From: Devosia sp.
GTDB lineage: Bacteria > Pseudomonadota > Alphaproteobacteria > Rhizobiales > Devosiaceae
NCBI RefSeq assembly: GCF_024707125.1
Contig: NZ_JANQAH010000010.1
Location: forward strand, 62,001-126,000
Direction: 5' to 3'
Length of the DNA: 64,000 bases
Shown: one piece after another, positions 52,194 through 63,595 of the stretch
Layout: each line of letters begins with the position of its first letter
Position numbering within the stretch: the stretch's first letter is position 1
Made by a program: the position numbers and the translations under genes
Notes under the pieces: model-generated
Database searches by the model: none
Seen by the model: only the letters and a program-made list of their open reading frames with translations
What the model was told of the DNA's origin: nothing

Positions 52194-53044
52194 ATGAAAC
52201 TGCTTCGCGTTGGCCCAAAAGGGTCGGAAAAGCCCGCCATCATCGCTAGGGACGGCTCGATTCGTGACCTTTCCGGCGTCGTCGCCGATATCGGCGGCTC
52301 GACCCTTCTTCCCGAAGGCCTCGCCAAGATCGCTGCGACCGACATCGACCTCCTGCCCAAGCTGGACGCGTCCGAGCGCATCGGACCCTGCGTCGCCAAT
52401 GTCGGCAAATTCATCTGCATCGGCCTCAACTATGCCGACCACGCCGCCGAAACCGGCGCACCGATCCCGGCCGAACCGATCATCTTCATGAAGGCCACCA
52501 GCGCCATCATCGGCCCCAATGACGATGTCATCATCCCCAAGAACGCCATCAAGCCGGACTGGGAAGTCGAACTCGCCATCGTCATCGGCAAGGAAGCCCG
52601 TTATGTCGAAGAGGCCGATGCCTTCGACCACGTGGCCGGCTATTGCGTCTGCAACGACGTCTCCGAACGCCACTTCCAGACCGAGCGCGGCGGCACCTGG
52701 GACAAGGGCAAGGGTGCCGACACTTTTGGGCCCATCGGCCCCTGGCTCGTCACCAAGGACGAGGTCGCGGACCCGCAGAACCTCTCCATGTGGCTCGAAG
52801 TCGACGGCCACCGCTACCAGAACGGCTCCACCAAGACGATGATCTTTGGCGTCGCCAAGGTCGTCTCCTATGTCAGCCAGTTCATGAGCCTGCAGCCCGG
52901 TGACGTCATCACCACCGGCACCCCCCAGGCGTCGGCATGGGCATCAAGCCTGAGCCCGTCTGGCTCAAGCCCGGCAACGTCATGCACCTGGGCATCGAAG
53001 GCCTCGGCGAGCAAAAACAGAACGTGAAGGCCTACAGCGCCTGA
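52194..53044 (+). CDS. fumarylacetoacetate hydrolase-family enzyme, frameshifted near 3' end
   Basis: About 283 residues when corrected. The N-terminal cap is followed by the FAH fold: GKFICIGLNYADHAAETG, PIIFMKATSAIIGPNDDVIIPKNAIKPDWEVELAIVIGKEAR, the metal-binding glutamates in DWEVELAIVIG, NDVSERHFQTERGGTWDKGKGADTFGPIGPWLVT and GDVITTGTP. One C is missing from the run at 52921-52926; adding it gives GVGMGIKPEPVWLKPGNVMHLGIEGLGEQ and a stop at 53044. With FucU beside it, 2,4-diketo-3-deoxy-L-fuconate hydrolase is a sensible role, yielding pyruvate and L-lactate. That role is inference; many such proteins are labelled ureidoglycolate lyase. Confidence 0.88.
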
Positions 53045-53050
53045 GAGACA

Positions 53051-53080
53051 GAAGAGGCGGGCCAAGCAGCCCGCCTCTTC
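53051..53080 (+). terminator. Rho-independent terminator after the FAH hydrolase gene
   Basis: GAAGAGGCGGGC and GCCCGCCTCTTC form a perfect 12-base stem with a CAAGCA loop, followed by TTTG, seven bases after the corrected stop codon. Confidence 0.85.
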
Positions 53081-53121
53081 TTTGAGCACCCTCTGACCTT
53101 GTCAGCAACACCCTCCGATCC

Positions 53122-53136
53122 TATCATAAATTGATA
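53122..53136. promoter_or_regulatory. inverted repeat in the parDE promoter
   Basis: TATCA TAAAT TGATA is a palindrome in an AT-rich patch 17 bases before the parD start codon. ParD antitoxins usually repress their own operon by binding such a site. Confidence 0.5.
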
Positions 53137-53153
53137 ATTTCGGAGTAAGAGCC

Positions 53154-53426
53154 ATGCCATCCAGCTATTCCCTCGGCGACCACTACGAAGCCTTTGCCAA
53201 GAAGCTCGTCGCTTCCGGCCGCTATGCCAGCATCAGCGAAGTCCTGCGCGACGGCCTGCGCCTTATGGAAGAGCGCGAAGCCCTGCGGGAATGGAAGCTC
53301 GCTGAGCTGAAGAAGGCTATCCAGGAAGGCATCGACAGCGGCGATGCAGGGCCGATGGATATCGAGGAGATTAAAGCGGAAGGTCGTCGAATCCTCGCCG
53401 AGCGCGCGAAATCAAATGCCGCTTGA
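53154..53426 (+). CDS. parD: ParD family antitoxin
   Basis: This 90-residue protein has the ribbon-helix-helix start of ParD (YSLGDHYEAFAKKLVASGRYASISEVLRDGLRLMEEREA) and an acidic, flexible C-terminal toxin-binding part (QEGIDSGDAGPMDIEEIKAEGRRILAERAK). It binds its operator and neutralises ParE. It overlaps the toxin gene by 11 bases, the normal type II arrangement. Confidence 0.93.
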   Translation: MPSSYSLGDHYEAFAKKLVASGRYASISEVLRDGLRLMEEREALREWKLAELKKAIQEGIDSGDAGPMDIEEIKAEGRRILAERAKSNAA

Positions 53427-53715
53427 GGTCCGCGAGAGTTTTGCAGCCAAACAGGACCGACAGGACATCTGGCTCTACATAGCCAACGACAGCATCCGCG
53501 CAGCGGACAGACTGCTCGACGCCATCCTGGCGGTCGGCCAACGGGCCGGTGAGTTTCCAGAATCGGGCCAATTGCGACCGGAACTCGGTGACGGCATCAG
53601 GGCCATCCCACTCGACAATTATGTCATCTACTATCGGCTCACACCGGACGCAGTTTACGTTCTGCGCGTCCTACATTCTGCCCGCAACGCCAGAGCTGAG
53701 TTCGAGGGTCAGTAG
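53416..53715 (+). CDS. parE: ParE family toxin
   Basis: This 99-residue protein matches RelE/ParE: VRESFAAKQDRQDIWLYIANDSIRAADRLLDAILAVGQRAGEFPESGQLRPELGDGIRAIPLDNYVIYYRLTPDAVYVLRVLHSARN. ParE toxins poison DNA gyrase. ATG 53416 inside parD is the likely start, giving co-translation; the frame is open to 53344. Its stop is two bases from the stop of the convergent cytochrome gene. Confidence 0.93.
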   Translation: MPLEVRESFAAKQDRQDIWLYIANDSIRAADRLLDAILAVGQRAGEFPESGQLRPELGDGIRAIPLDNYVIYYRLTPDAVYVLRVLHSARNARAEFEGQ

Positions 53716-53717
53716 CC

Positions 53718-54596
53718 TCACTCCGCCATCAGATACGTCGCCACCGCATTCAGATCCTCGTCCGTCCAGAACGAGGTTGAATCTGCAATCACCTCGCCCA
53801 TCGGCCCGCCGAGCACGTCAAACCCCGGCGTAAAGCCGTCCTTCAGCGTCTGCGCCAGCATCGCCACGTCATAACCCTCTGCGACCAGTGCTTCGCGCGT
53901 CAATGGCGGAGCCTTGCCACCCGTGCCCCCGGGCGAGCCAGCAAAGGCCCGATCCCATTCGAGCGCCCCAAGCGCATTGCGCGGCGTATGGCAGGCAACG
54001 CAATGCGCCGGCCCCATGGCGAGATATTTGCCGCGATTATAGACCTCGTCCTTCCCCGCTTCGGGCTCGAACCGCCGCGGCGAGAAAAAGAGATTCTTCC
54101 ACCCCGCCATGATCAACCGCACATTGAACGGAAACGGCACCGAACTTTCGGCTGCCGGGGCCGGAGACGGCTGGGTCTTCATCAGCGCCGCATAGAGATC
54201 GACCACATCCTGGTCGCTCATCAGTGCATAGTTTTCATAAGGGAAGGCAGGATAGAGATGCCCCTGCGGCCCCATGCCGTTGCTGAGCGCGTCCGAAAAC
54301 TGCTCCAGCGTCCAGGTGCCGATACCGGCCTTCGGGTCGGAAGTAATATTGGGCGGCACGAAGGTGCCAAAAGCCGTTTCGAGCCCTGCCCCGCCGGCTA
54401 GTTCAATTCCGCCGGCCGCGGCATCGGTGTGGCAGGCAACACAACCTGCCAAACGCATCACATAGTCGCCGCGCGTCGCATCGCCCACCAGCGTCAGGTC
54501 CCGCTCGGGGCCCGCCACCGGCTTGAGGAAATAGACCGCCGTCGCCGCGCCCACCAGGGCGACAACGACCAAACCAATCCAACGCTTCTTCATCAC
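53718..54596 (-). CDS. dihaem c-type cytochrome
   Basis: This 292-residue protein has an N-terminal membrane anchor or signal (WIGLVVVALVGAATAVYFL) and two haem sites, CVACH at 52-56 and CVACH at 199-203. NITSDPKAGIGTWTLEQFSDALSNGMGPQGHLYPAFPYENYALMSDQDV is shared with cytochrome subunits of membrane-bound alcohol and aldehyde dehydrogenases. No dehydrogenase gene is adjacent, so its electron donor is unknown. It acts in the periplasm, probably passing electrons to the respiratory chain. ATG 54593 is an equally possible start. Confidence 0.9.
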   Translation of the reverse strand: MMKKRWIGLVVVALVGAATAVYFLKPVAGPERDLTLVGDATRGDYVMRLAGCVACHTDAAAGGIELAGGAGLETAFGTFVPPNITSDPKAGIGTWTLEQFSDALSNGMGPQGHLYPAFPYENYALMSDQDVVDLYAALMKTQPSPAPAAESSVPFPFNVRLIMAGWKNLFFSPRRFEPEAGKDEVYNRGKYLAMGPAHCVACHTPRNALGALEWDRAFAGSPGGTGGKAPPLTREALVAEGYDVAMLAQTLKDGFTPGFDVLGGPMGEVIADSTSFWTDEDLNAVATYLMAE

Positions 54597-54660
54597 ACTT
54601 CCCCGACTGGCGCGGCGCGATCACACCAGAGCCAGCAGGAAACCGCAACGCCGGAACCGG

Positions 54661-55608
54661 TCAACTGCTTGCGAGGACGGCATCCACCTGGGCACGCGTG
54701 GGGGGCTTGCAGCCCTTTTCGGCACAATTGAGCCCGGCCACCACGGCGCCAAAGCGCAGCGTTGTTCGCAGCGCCGCCGCATCGAGCGTGCCCAGCTTTC
54801 CAAGTTTTAGCGCCCCGGTTTCGTTGAGCCAGGTGAGAATGCCGGCCATCAGGCTATCGCCCGCGCCCACCGTGTCCCCAAACACCGGCGGCGCATAAAT
54901 GCCCGCCTGCGCATTGGCCACATTGGAAAAAGCGCGCGAGCCATGCTCGCCCAGCGTCACCACCACCAACTCGCAATTGGGCCGATCGAGCAGCAGCTGT
55001 GCATGCTCCTCAATGGTCACGCCCGGCTCGAGCCATTCATGATCTTCTTCGGAAAGCTTGATGACATGGGCCAGGTCGAGAAAGTCCGAGAGGCGCTGGC
55101 GATAGCCATCCTCATCGTCCACCAGCTTTTCGCGCACATTGATGTCGATGGAAATGGTCGCGCCGCGCCCGATGGCAGCCTTCACCACCGCCATCCACTT
55201 TTCCGCATCTTCAGGAAGAATCGGGGCAAAGCCACCGACCTGATAAAGCTCCACCTGCCCCGGCAGCGCGGAAAGCAGGCCCTCGCGCGTAAAGGCGTGA
55301 TCCGCCCCGCGCTCGAACACATAGCTTGCCTGCATCTTCTCGTTGAAGGTGACGATCGCCTTGGTCGTCGGCTCCGGCACGCGCTCCTTGAGCAGCACGT
55401 CCACACCGGCCGCCTGGAGCGGCGCCAGCAGCAGGTCGCCATGTTCGTCCTGGCTGATCGGGCACAGGAACCCGGTGGGATTGCCCAGCTTTGCCAGAGC
55501 GATCGCACAATTGAACGGCGAACCGCCGGCAATCGCCTGGCGCTCGGCGCCCGGAGCCGACGAAACCGGCACCAGATCGATCAGGCTTTCCCCACCGACA
55601 ACGAACAT
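54661..55608 (-). CDS. PfkB family carbohydrate kinase (fructokinase-like)
   Basis: This 315-residue kinase opens FVVGGESLIDLVPV and has AGGSPFNCAIALAKLGNPTGFLCPISQDEHGDLL (family signature 1), DINVREKLVDDEDGYRQRL, LVVVTLGEHGSRAF and DTVGAGDSLMAGIL (signature 2 with anion hole and catalytic Asp). Fructokinases of this group phosphorylate fructose or a related ketose. It is divergent from the TRAP binding-protein gene across 150 bases. Substrate is inferred only from family. Confidence 0.91.
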   Translation of the reverse strand: MFVVGGESLIDLVPVSSAPGAERQAIAGGSPFNCAIALAKLGNPTGFLCPISQDEHGDLLLAPLQAAGVDVLLKERVPEPTTKAIVTFNEKMQASYVFERGADHAFTREGLLSALPGQVELYQVGGFAPILPEDAEKWMAVVKAAIGRGATISIDINVREKLVDDEDGYRQRLSDFLDLAHVIKLSEEDHEWLEPGVTIEEHAQLLLDRPNCELVVVTLGEHGSRAFSNVANAQAGIYAPPVFGDTVGAGDSLMAGILTWLNETGALKLGKLGTLDAAALRTTLRFGAVVAGLNCAEKGCKPPTRAQVDAVLASS

Positions 55609-55746
55609 GCTTTTCTCCCTCGCTGTTCCGGGTGAGCCCTTAGCATTTTCGTGCCCCCGCCCGCCAGCCGTGCGGGCGCTTTACTCGCAAGTCGCTGCGT
55701 GTATTGTTTCATTTAGGGCTGGCAGGAGGATAGCCGGCCCCATTGA

Positions 55747-57271
<1,525 letters not shown>

Positions 57272-57347
57272 TCTGCTGCACCCCTCTCCACCGCGCGACG
57301 CGCGGTCCCCCTCTCCCGCAGGCGGGAGAGGAAAGCAGGCCGAGCCA

Positions 57348-58834
<1,487 letters not shown>

Positions 58835-58838
<4 letters not shown>

Positions 58839-59440
58839 TGGACGGGTTTCTCGTAGGCGAATTCGCGGACGTAATTGGTGGTCAGCGCCAGGATGCATTT
58901 GATGATCTCGGCAATGCCCTGCAGCATCAGCACGGCAAAACCAACCGGCAGCATCAGCCGCACCGGCCAGCGCGGCAGACCGCCCGCGGCATTGGAGGTG
59001 ATGTTCTGCACCCAGGCCTGCACGAACCATGGCCAGGTGAAATAGATCAGCAGAATGCAGAGCGGCATCAGGAAAAAGAGCCCGCCCAGCAGGTCGATCC
59101 AGGTGCGCGTGCGTTCGCTCACCGCGCCATAGAGCAGGTCGACGCGCACATGCTCGTTCATCTTCAGCGTCCAGGCGCCGCCGAGCATCACCATGCCGCC
59201 GAACATGTACCAGACGCTCTCGGAGAGCACGTTGGAATAGTTGGTATAGATCCAGACCATGCCGCCAAAAACGCCGCCGCCAATGCTGCGCTCAAGCGAG
59301 ATCATGGCGCTAACCGAATAGCGGAAAACGGCGTTGAAGGCGCTGACCAGGGCCGAGAACAGCACCAGCCACACCGCGACCAGTCCCACCCTTCGGCTGA
59401 TCTCGTCGATCACCCTCGTGACACGCAAGGCAAATGACAC
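58835..59440 (-). CDS. dctQ: TRAP transporter small permease (DctQ family)
   Basis: This 201-residue protein has four membrane segments, beginning VGLVAVWLVLFSALVSAFNAVFRY, the conserved TRAP small-subunit start with the arginine in FRYS. KMNEHVRVDLLYGAVSERTRTWIDLLGGLFFLMPLCILLIYFTWPWF is the DctQ signature. It associates with DctM. It is first in the dctQM pair and points toward dctP. Confidence 0.93.
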
Positions 59441-59569
59441 GCCCGACCCTCCCCTGTCGTTCGTAAGCGCGTCAGTTGAGCGCAGTTCGCCTTAATTTGG
59501 CAAGAACCGAATTATCACCCGGCCCGGCTTCCAACAGATGCCTCTGCAGGAACAGGCCCGCGTACCGGG

Positions 59570-59965
59570 CTAGGGCCGCCGCGCCACGAGGTCGATTTCG
59601 ACCAGCGCACCCACCGCCAGCCCGGTGACGCCCACCGTCGTGCGCGCCGGCAGCTTGCCGGGCTCGAAGAAACTGGGCCAGATGGCGTTGAGCGCGGCAT
59701 AGTCACGGTCGAAATGGGTGAGGTAGATGCGCGCCATGGTGATGTCGCCGAGCCCAAGGCCAATTCCGCCCAGCACCACTTTCAGATTGTCGATCACCCG
59801 CCGCGTCTGCGCTTCGACACCCTCGGGGAGCGGCGCATCCGGAGCCAGGGGGTCGGTGGGCATCTGCCCGGTTACGAAGACGAAACCACCCGCCTCTACC
59901 GCATGACTGAAAGGCGCCACCGGCCGCGGGCCGGAGGAGACCATGTGGTAGATCAGATCATTCAT
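59570..59965 (-). CDS. RidA family protein (enamine/imine deaminase-like)
   Basis: This 131-residue protein matches the YjgF/RidA family: GPRPVAPFSHAVEAGGFVFVTGQMPTDP, VEAQTRRVIDNLKVVLGGIGLGLGDITMARIYLTHFDRDYAALNAIW and LPARTTVGVTGLAVGALVEIDLVARRP. The arginine in PARTTVG corresponds to the residue that binds the carboxylate of imine substrates. It hydrolyses reactive enamines or a pathway-specific analogue. A weak hairpin GCCCG/CGGGC touches its stop codon. Confidence 0.93.
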   Translation of the reverse strand: MNDLIYHMVSSGPRPVAPFSHAVEAGGFVFVTGQMPTDPLAPDAPLPEGVEAQTRRVIDNLKVVLGGIGLGLGDITMARIYLTHFDRDYAALNAIWPSFFEPGKLPARTTVGVTGLAVGALVEIDLVARRP

Positions 59966-60072
59966 CGCTTCGCTTTCCCATAGAATCTTCGCCGGCCAAA
60001 CATGACGAGCATGTCACCGCTGTCAATCTCGCTCAGGCTTGCCGCCACACACAGAAGGCGTAAGCTCTTCTC

Positions 60073-60627
60073 ATGCGCCCCTTTGTCCGCCCTCTGCTTG
60101 CCGCCTTGCTGCTGGCCGCGACGCCGGCCCAGATGGTGCTGGCCCAATCAAGCTTCTGGAGCGCCGACGAACAGGCAAGTTTTGACATCCTCTTCGAGCA
60201 TCTCAAATCCGCGCCCGACGAAGCCACGGCCCGCGCCATTGCTGAGGAAATCTGGGCGCTCTGGACTGAACCTGACGACAAGGTCGTCGCCGCCCGCTTC
60301 GCCGCAATCCTCAACCAATTCGCTCTCGGCGGTCCCACCGCGCAAATGCACCTCATCGACGCGTTGATCGCCGATTACCCCGACTATCCCGAGGGCTGGA
60401 ACCTGCGCGCCACCGCAAAATTCTTCAGCGGCGACTATGAGGGCTCCCTGGCCGACATCACCGAGACCCTGGCCCGCGAACCCAGACACTTCGGCGCCCT
60501 CGCCGGCCGCGTCCTCATCTTCCACACAATGGGCCGCAGGGAAGAAGCCCTGACCGCGATCAGGGCCGCCCTCGAGGTCCATCCGTTCCTTTCCGAACGT
60601 GGCCTCTTCCCCGAACTGTCGCGCTAG
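60073..60627 (+). CDS. exported TPR-like protein of unknown function
   Basis: This 184-residue protein has a signal peptide (MRPFVRPLLAALLLAATPAQMVLA). The mature part is helical with tetratricopeptide-like repeats: FDILFEHLKSAPDEATARAIAEEIWALW, AQMHLIDALIADYPDYPEGWNLRATAKFFSGDYEGSLADITETLAREPRHFGALAGRVLIFHTMGRREEALTAIRAALEVHP. It probably mediates protein contacts in the periplasm. Its stop overlaps the end of the convergent LprI-like gene by four bases. Confidence 0.85.
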   Translation: MRPFVRPLLAALLLAATPAQMVLAQSSFWSADEQASFDILFEHLKSAPDEATARAIAEEIWALWTEPDDKVVAARFAAILNQFALGGPTAQMHLIDALIADYPDYPEGWNLRATAKFFSGDYEGSLADITETLAREPRHFGALAGRVLIFHTMGRREEALTAIRAALEVHPFLSERGLFPELSR

Positions 60628-61658
60628 TAGCGGAAGAAATCCGAATCCTTGGAAATGTAGGGCGCCAGCTTTTCAAGGCTGATCCGCGCCGTCGGCGCCC
60701 CATAGGCATAGGCCGACACTTCATAGGGCTGGAATTGCAGGATCAGCGCATAGGGATCGGACAGATCCCAACGCTCGGGATCAACGACGGAATCGGCGAT
60801 GTATTTGGTGTCGTCGAGCATCAGGGCATCGCCATGCTCGGCTTCGAGCGCCTCGACGGCCAGATCGAGCAGCGCGGCCTGCCAGCGCTTGCCCGTAAAA
60901 ATATCGCGTGCCGCCAGCGCCCGATCTTCCTGGACGAGATAGTGCAGGTAGCTCTTAGACCAGTTTCCATGCGCTGCCCCATGCCCATACCAATAGGTCC
61001 CAACATTGAGGTCTATCCGGCTGCCATTGGCCTCGGCAACGCTGATCGAATTGCTGGTATCGCTCGATCCATCCTCAAGCACATCCGTCGGCCCGCCCTG
61101 CGCGCCGAAAATATTGGACAGCTTCAGCGCCTCCGCCTCGACATAGGCATTGAATGCCCCGGCAAAGGGTTCGGTCGAATCGAGCTGCACATAGCTCAGC
61201 TCATGCTGGGCCACGGCCCAATAGGAATCGGCCTCGGCTTCCGGATCCGGCATGGAAGCAAACCGCGCCCGGGTATAAAAGCGCATGCCATTGATCATGC
61301 GGCTGTCTTCGAGCGTGGAACTGCGGCTGTTGAAAAGGTTGATGAGGCAGCGCGTGCGATCTTCGTCGTAGCTGCCGCTCGTCATCGGCTTGGCCTCGGG
61401 TGCGCAGGCGCGCCCCGCAAAGTCGAGCCAGGCCCGCTGATCCCCCCGCACCGCAGCCAGTGCATTTTCGGAAAGCCCGCCAATGGCCGTCTGATAGGTC
61501 TTGGCCAGCCGATCATCAGCCGCCGAAAGCTCCGGGCTGTCACAGATCGCATGCTCGAAGGGCGTTCCGGCCTTGGCGCAGTCAAAACTCGCCGCCGCAG
61601 CAGGCAGGCTCAGACTCGTGAAGAAGGCCAGAACGAACAGCAAGGCGAAGCGAAACAT
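60624..61658 (-). CDS. exported protein with LprI (DUF1311) and DUF3298 domains
   Basis: This 344-residue protein has a signal peptide (MFRFALLFVLAFFTSLSLPAAAA). The N-terminal about 85 residues are LprI-like (FDCAKAGTPFEHAICDSPELSAADDRLAKTYQTAIGGL...RGDQRAWLDFAGRAC, four cysteines). The C-terminal half matches DUF3298/RsiV-type domains (NVGTYWYGHGAAHGNWSKSYLHYLVQEDRALAARDIF ... ALILQFQPYEVSAYAYGAPTARISLEKLAPYI). LprI proteins are periplasmic lysozyme inhibitors, and the DUF3298 fold in RsiV binds lysozyme. A role in countering muramidases is plausible but inferred. Confidence 0.85.
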   Translation of the reverse strand: MFRFALLFVLAFFTSLSLPAAAASFDCAKAGTPFEHAICDSPELSAADDRLAKTYQTAIGGLSENALAAVRGDQRAWLDFAGRACAPEAKPMTSGSYDEDRTRCLINLFNSRSSTLEDSRMINGMRFYTRARFASMPDPEAEADSYWAVAQHELSYVQLDSTEPFAGAFNAYVEAEALKLSNIFGAQGGPTDVLEDGSSDTSNSISVAEANGSRIDLNVGTYWYGHGAAHGNWSKSYLHYLVQEDRALAARDIFTGKRWQAALLDLAVEALEAEHGDALMLDDTKYIADSVVDPERWDLSDPYALILQFQPYEVSAYAYGAPTARISLEKLAPYISKDSDFFRY

Positions 61659-61741
61659 CTCTCATCCCTTCAAAATTCGGAATTGCCCGATTGGCCTCAA
61701 TCAGGACTCGGCCGTCAAGCTTTGATGGATATGTGCAAAGG

Positions 61742-63487
61742 TCAGGCGACGTTGCGACGCGGGTCCGGTCGCATGTCCTTGTCAAAGATCACGACCCGGC
61801 CACGCCCTGCCTGCTTGGCGGTATAGAGCGCGGCGTCAGCCATGTCGGTCGCCACTTCGAGCTTGTCCCCGCCTTCGGCCAGACACGCCCCGATGCTGAG
61901 CGACACGACAATCGATCGTCCCGGCGCCGTCGCAATCGGCTCGCCAATCGCCGCGCGCATGATGTCATGCGCACGAGCCCGCAGTTCCTTGGGCCCGCAT
62001 TCGGGCAGAAGCACGATGAACTCGTCGCCACCCCAGCGCGCACAGGCGCCCTCGGCACCCATCGTTTCCTGGATACGTCGCGCCACAGCGACAATGACCA
62101 GATCGCCGGCCGCATGGCCATGGCTGTCATTGATCTGCTTGAAATGGTCGACATCGACGAGAAGGATGCCATAGCCGGCGCCGCTGGCCGCAATATCGCC
62201 ATGCGCCACCGCAAAACCGCGGCGATTGAGAATGCCCGATTGCCCGTCGCGGAACGCCAGGCTTTCGAGTTCCTGCGTGCGCTCGCGCACCCGGGTTTCG
62301 AGAAGCCGCGTATGGTCGTCGACGCTCGCCGCCATCTGCGTCAGCGCCGAGGACAGCCGCCCGATCTCATCCTGCCGGCCCGCGCCCATGCTCAGGGCCG
62401 GACCATAGTCGCCTGCGCGCGCCTTGCGCACCACATGTTCAAGCCTGGTCAGCCGGTCGAGCACCTGATTCCTGAACATCAGCACCAGCACCACCGCGAC
62501 CACCACCATCATGGTGGCCAAGAGGAACCCGATGGGCACAAACAGCCGCCGGTCGATAATGGTATCGACGTCCATGAAGGTGACATTGTACCAGCCGAGC
62601 TTGTCGAGATAGCCGATGCCCACCAGCGTCTCTTTGCCATTGACCGTGACAAAGGCGGAATCGGCGAGCATGTCGCCCCCGGTCACATCGTCGAACAGCC
62701 GGCGCAGCGTTGCCGCGTCGCCCGACCCCGATACCAGCGAAAAGACCGAGCGCTTGCTATCGAGCCCATCGCCGAAATTAGCCAGGCTCACCAGCGTCTC
62801 GTCGCGATGCGCCTGGATCATGCCCTGCCGGTCGACAAACATGGAGGTGACGCCGCGCTGCGGCACATTCACCACTTCCTGGATGAAGGAGGTGAGGTCG
62901 ATCCCGGTCCCCAACAGCCCCAGAACCTCGCGTCCCTCGCGGATCACGCAGTTCATCCAGACTTTGGTGACCTTCAGATTGGCGTCATTGTTGACGTTGA
63001 GATGGCACCCCTCGCCCAGGGCCAGGGTCGAATAATACCAGGCATCATCAGGGTTTTCCTGGTTCAGCCTGTAACGATACTGATTGCCCGCATAGGCATT
63101 GGCGCTGTCGTTGAAATAGTAATTGCCCGAAGCCGCCACGACGAAGAAATAGGAGCCATCGGCGAAATAGCGCCGATAATGCTCGAGTTCGGCAATGCCG
63201 CGCGCCCTGCGTTCCGGGTTGGTCTCGTCCAGCGCCCAGTCGCGGATCGCCTGGCTGCCCGCCAGCGCCTCGGCCAGCGACACCTCGCGCACCAGCGTGC
63301 CCAGCCCGCGATGCCGGTCATAAAGCACCTGCTTTTCGGCAAAGAGCGTGCCCAATTGCACGACGGTGGAATTGACCACCCACTGAAATGCAAAAAAGGC
63401 CGGCACGGCGACGCTGGCAAAACCGAGCAGCACCAGCAGCAGCACGCGGGCGCGCAAACTGTCGGTGAAGAGGCGAAGAAGCGACAT
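61742..63487 (-). CDS. membrane-bound diguanylate cyclase with Cache sensor
   Basis: This 581-residue protein has an N-terminal membrane segment (ARVLLLVLLGFASVAVPAFFAFQWVV), a periplasmic Cache domain (about 40-270), a second membrane segment (LFVPIGFLLATMMVVVAVVLVLMF), a HAMP-like linker and a GGDEF domain. The active site is RWGGDEFIVLLPE, GGDEF starting near residue 486, with YGILLVDVDHFKQINDSHGHAAGDLV upstream. The RxxD inhibitory site is absent (GAEG occupies it). It makes cyclic di-GMP in response to an extracytoplasmic ligand. Confidence 0.94.
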   Translation of the reverse strand: MSLLRLFTDSLRARVLLLVLLGFASVAVPAFFAFQWVVNSTVVQLGTLFAEKQVLYDRHRGLGTLVREVSLAEALAGSQAIRDWALDETNPERRARGIAELEHYRRYFADGSYFFVVAASGNYYFNDSANAYAGNQYRYRLNQENPDDAWYYSTLALGEGCHLNVNNDANLKVTKVWMNCVIREGREVLGLLGTGIDLTSFIQEVVNVPQRGVTSMFVDRQGMIQAHRDETLVSLANFGDGLDSKRSVFSLVSGSGDAATLRRLFDDVTGGDMLADSAFVTVNGKETLVGIGYLDKLGWYNVTFMDVDTIIDRRLFVPIGFLLATMMVVVAVVLVLMFRNQVLDRLTRLEHVVRKARAGDYGPALSMGAGRQDEIGRLSSALTQMAASVDDHTRLLETRVRERTQELESLAFRDGQSGILNRRGFAVAHGDIAASGAGYGILLVDVDHFKQINDSHGHAAGDLVIVAVARRIQETMGAEGACARWGGDEFIVLLPECGPKELRARAHDIMRAAIGEPIATAPGRSIVVSLSIGACLAEGGDKLEVATDMADAALYTAKQAGRGRVVIFDKDMRPDPRRNVA

Positions 63488-63595
63488 ATGCGGCGACCCA
63501 TGGCGGCAGAAGGGCAGAGGCCCACCCCCGCCACTATCGGGGCGCGGGCCTCTAGACTTCGTTAATAGGCCAATAGGACAGGAAAAAACAAATCG

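Noticed and set aside
61691..63565. 624-codon plus-strand open frame antisense to the GGDEF gene
   Set aside because: It is low-complexity Arg/His-rich shadow; the minus strand has GGDEF and Cache domains.
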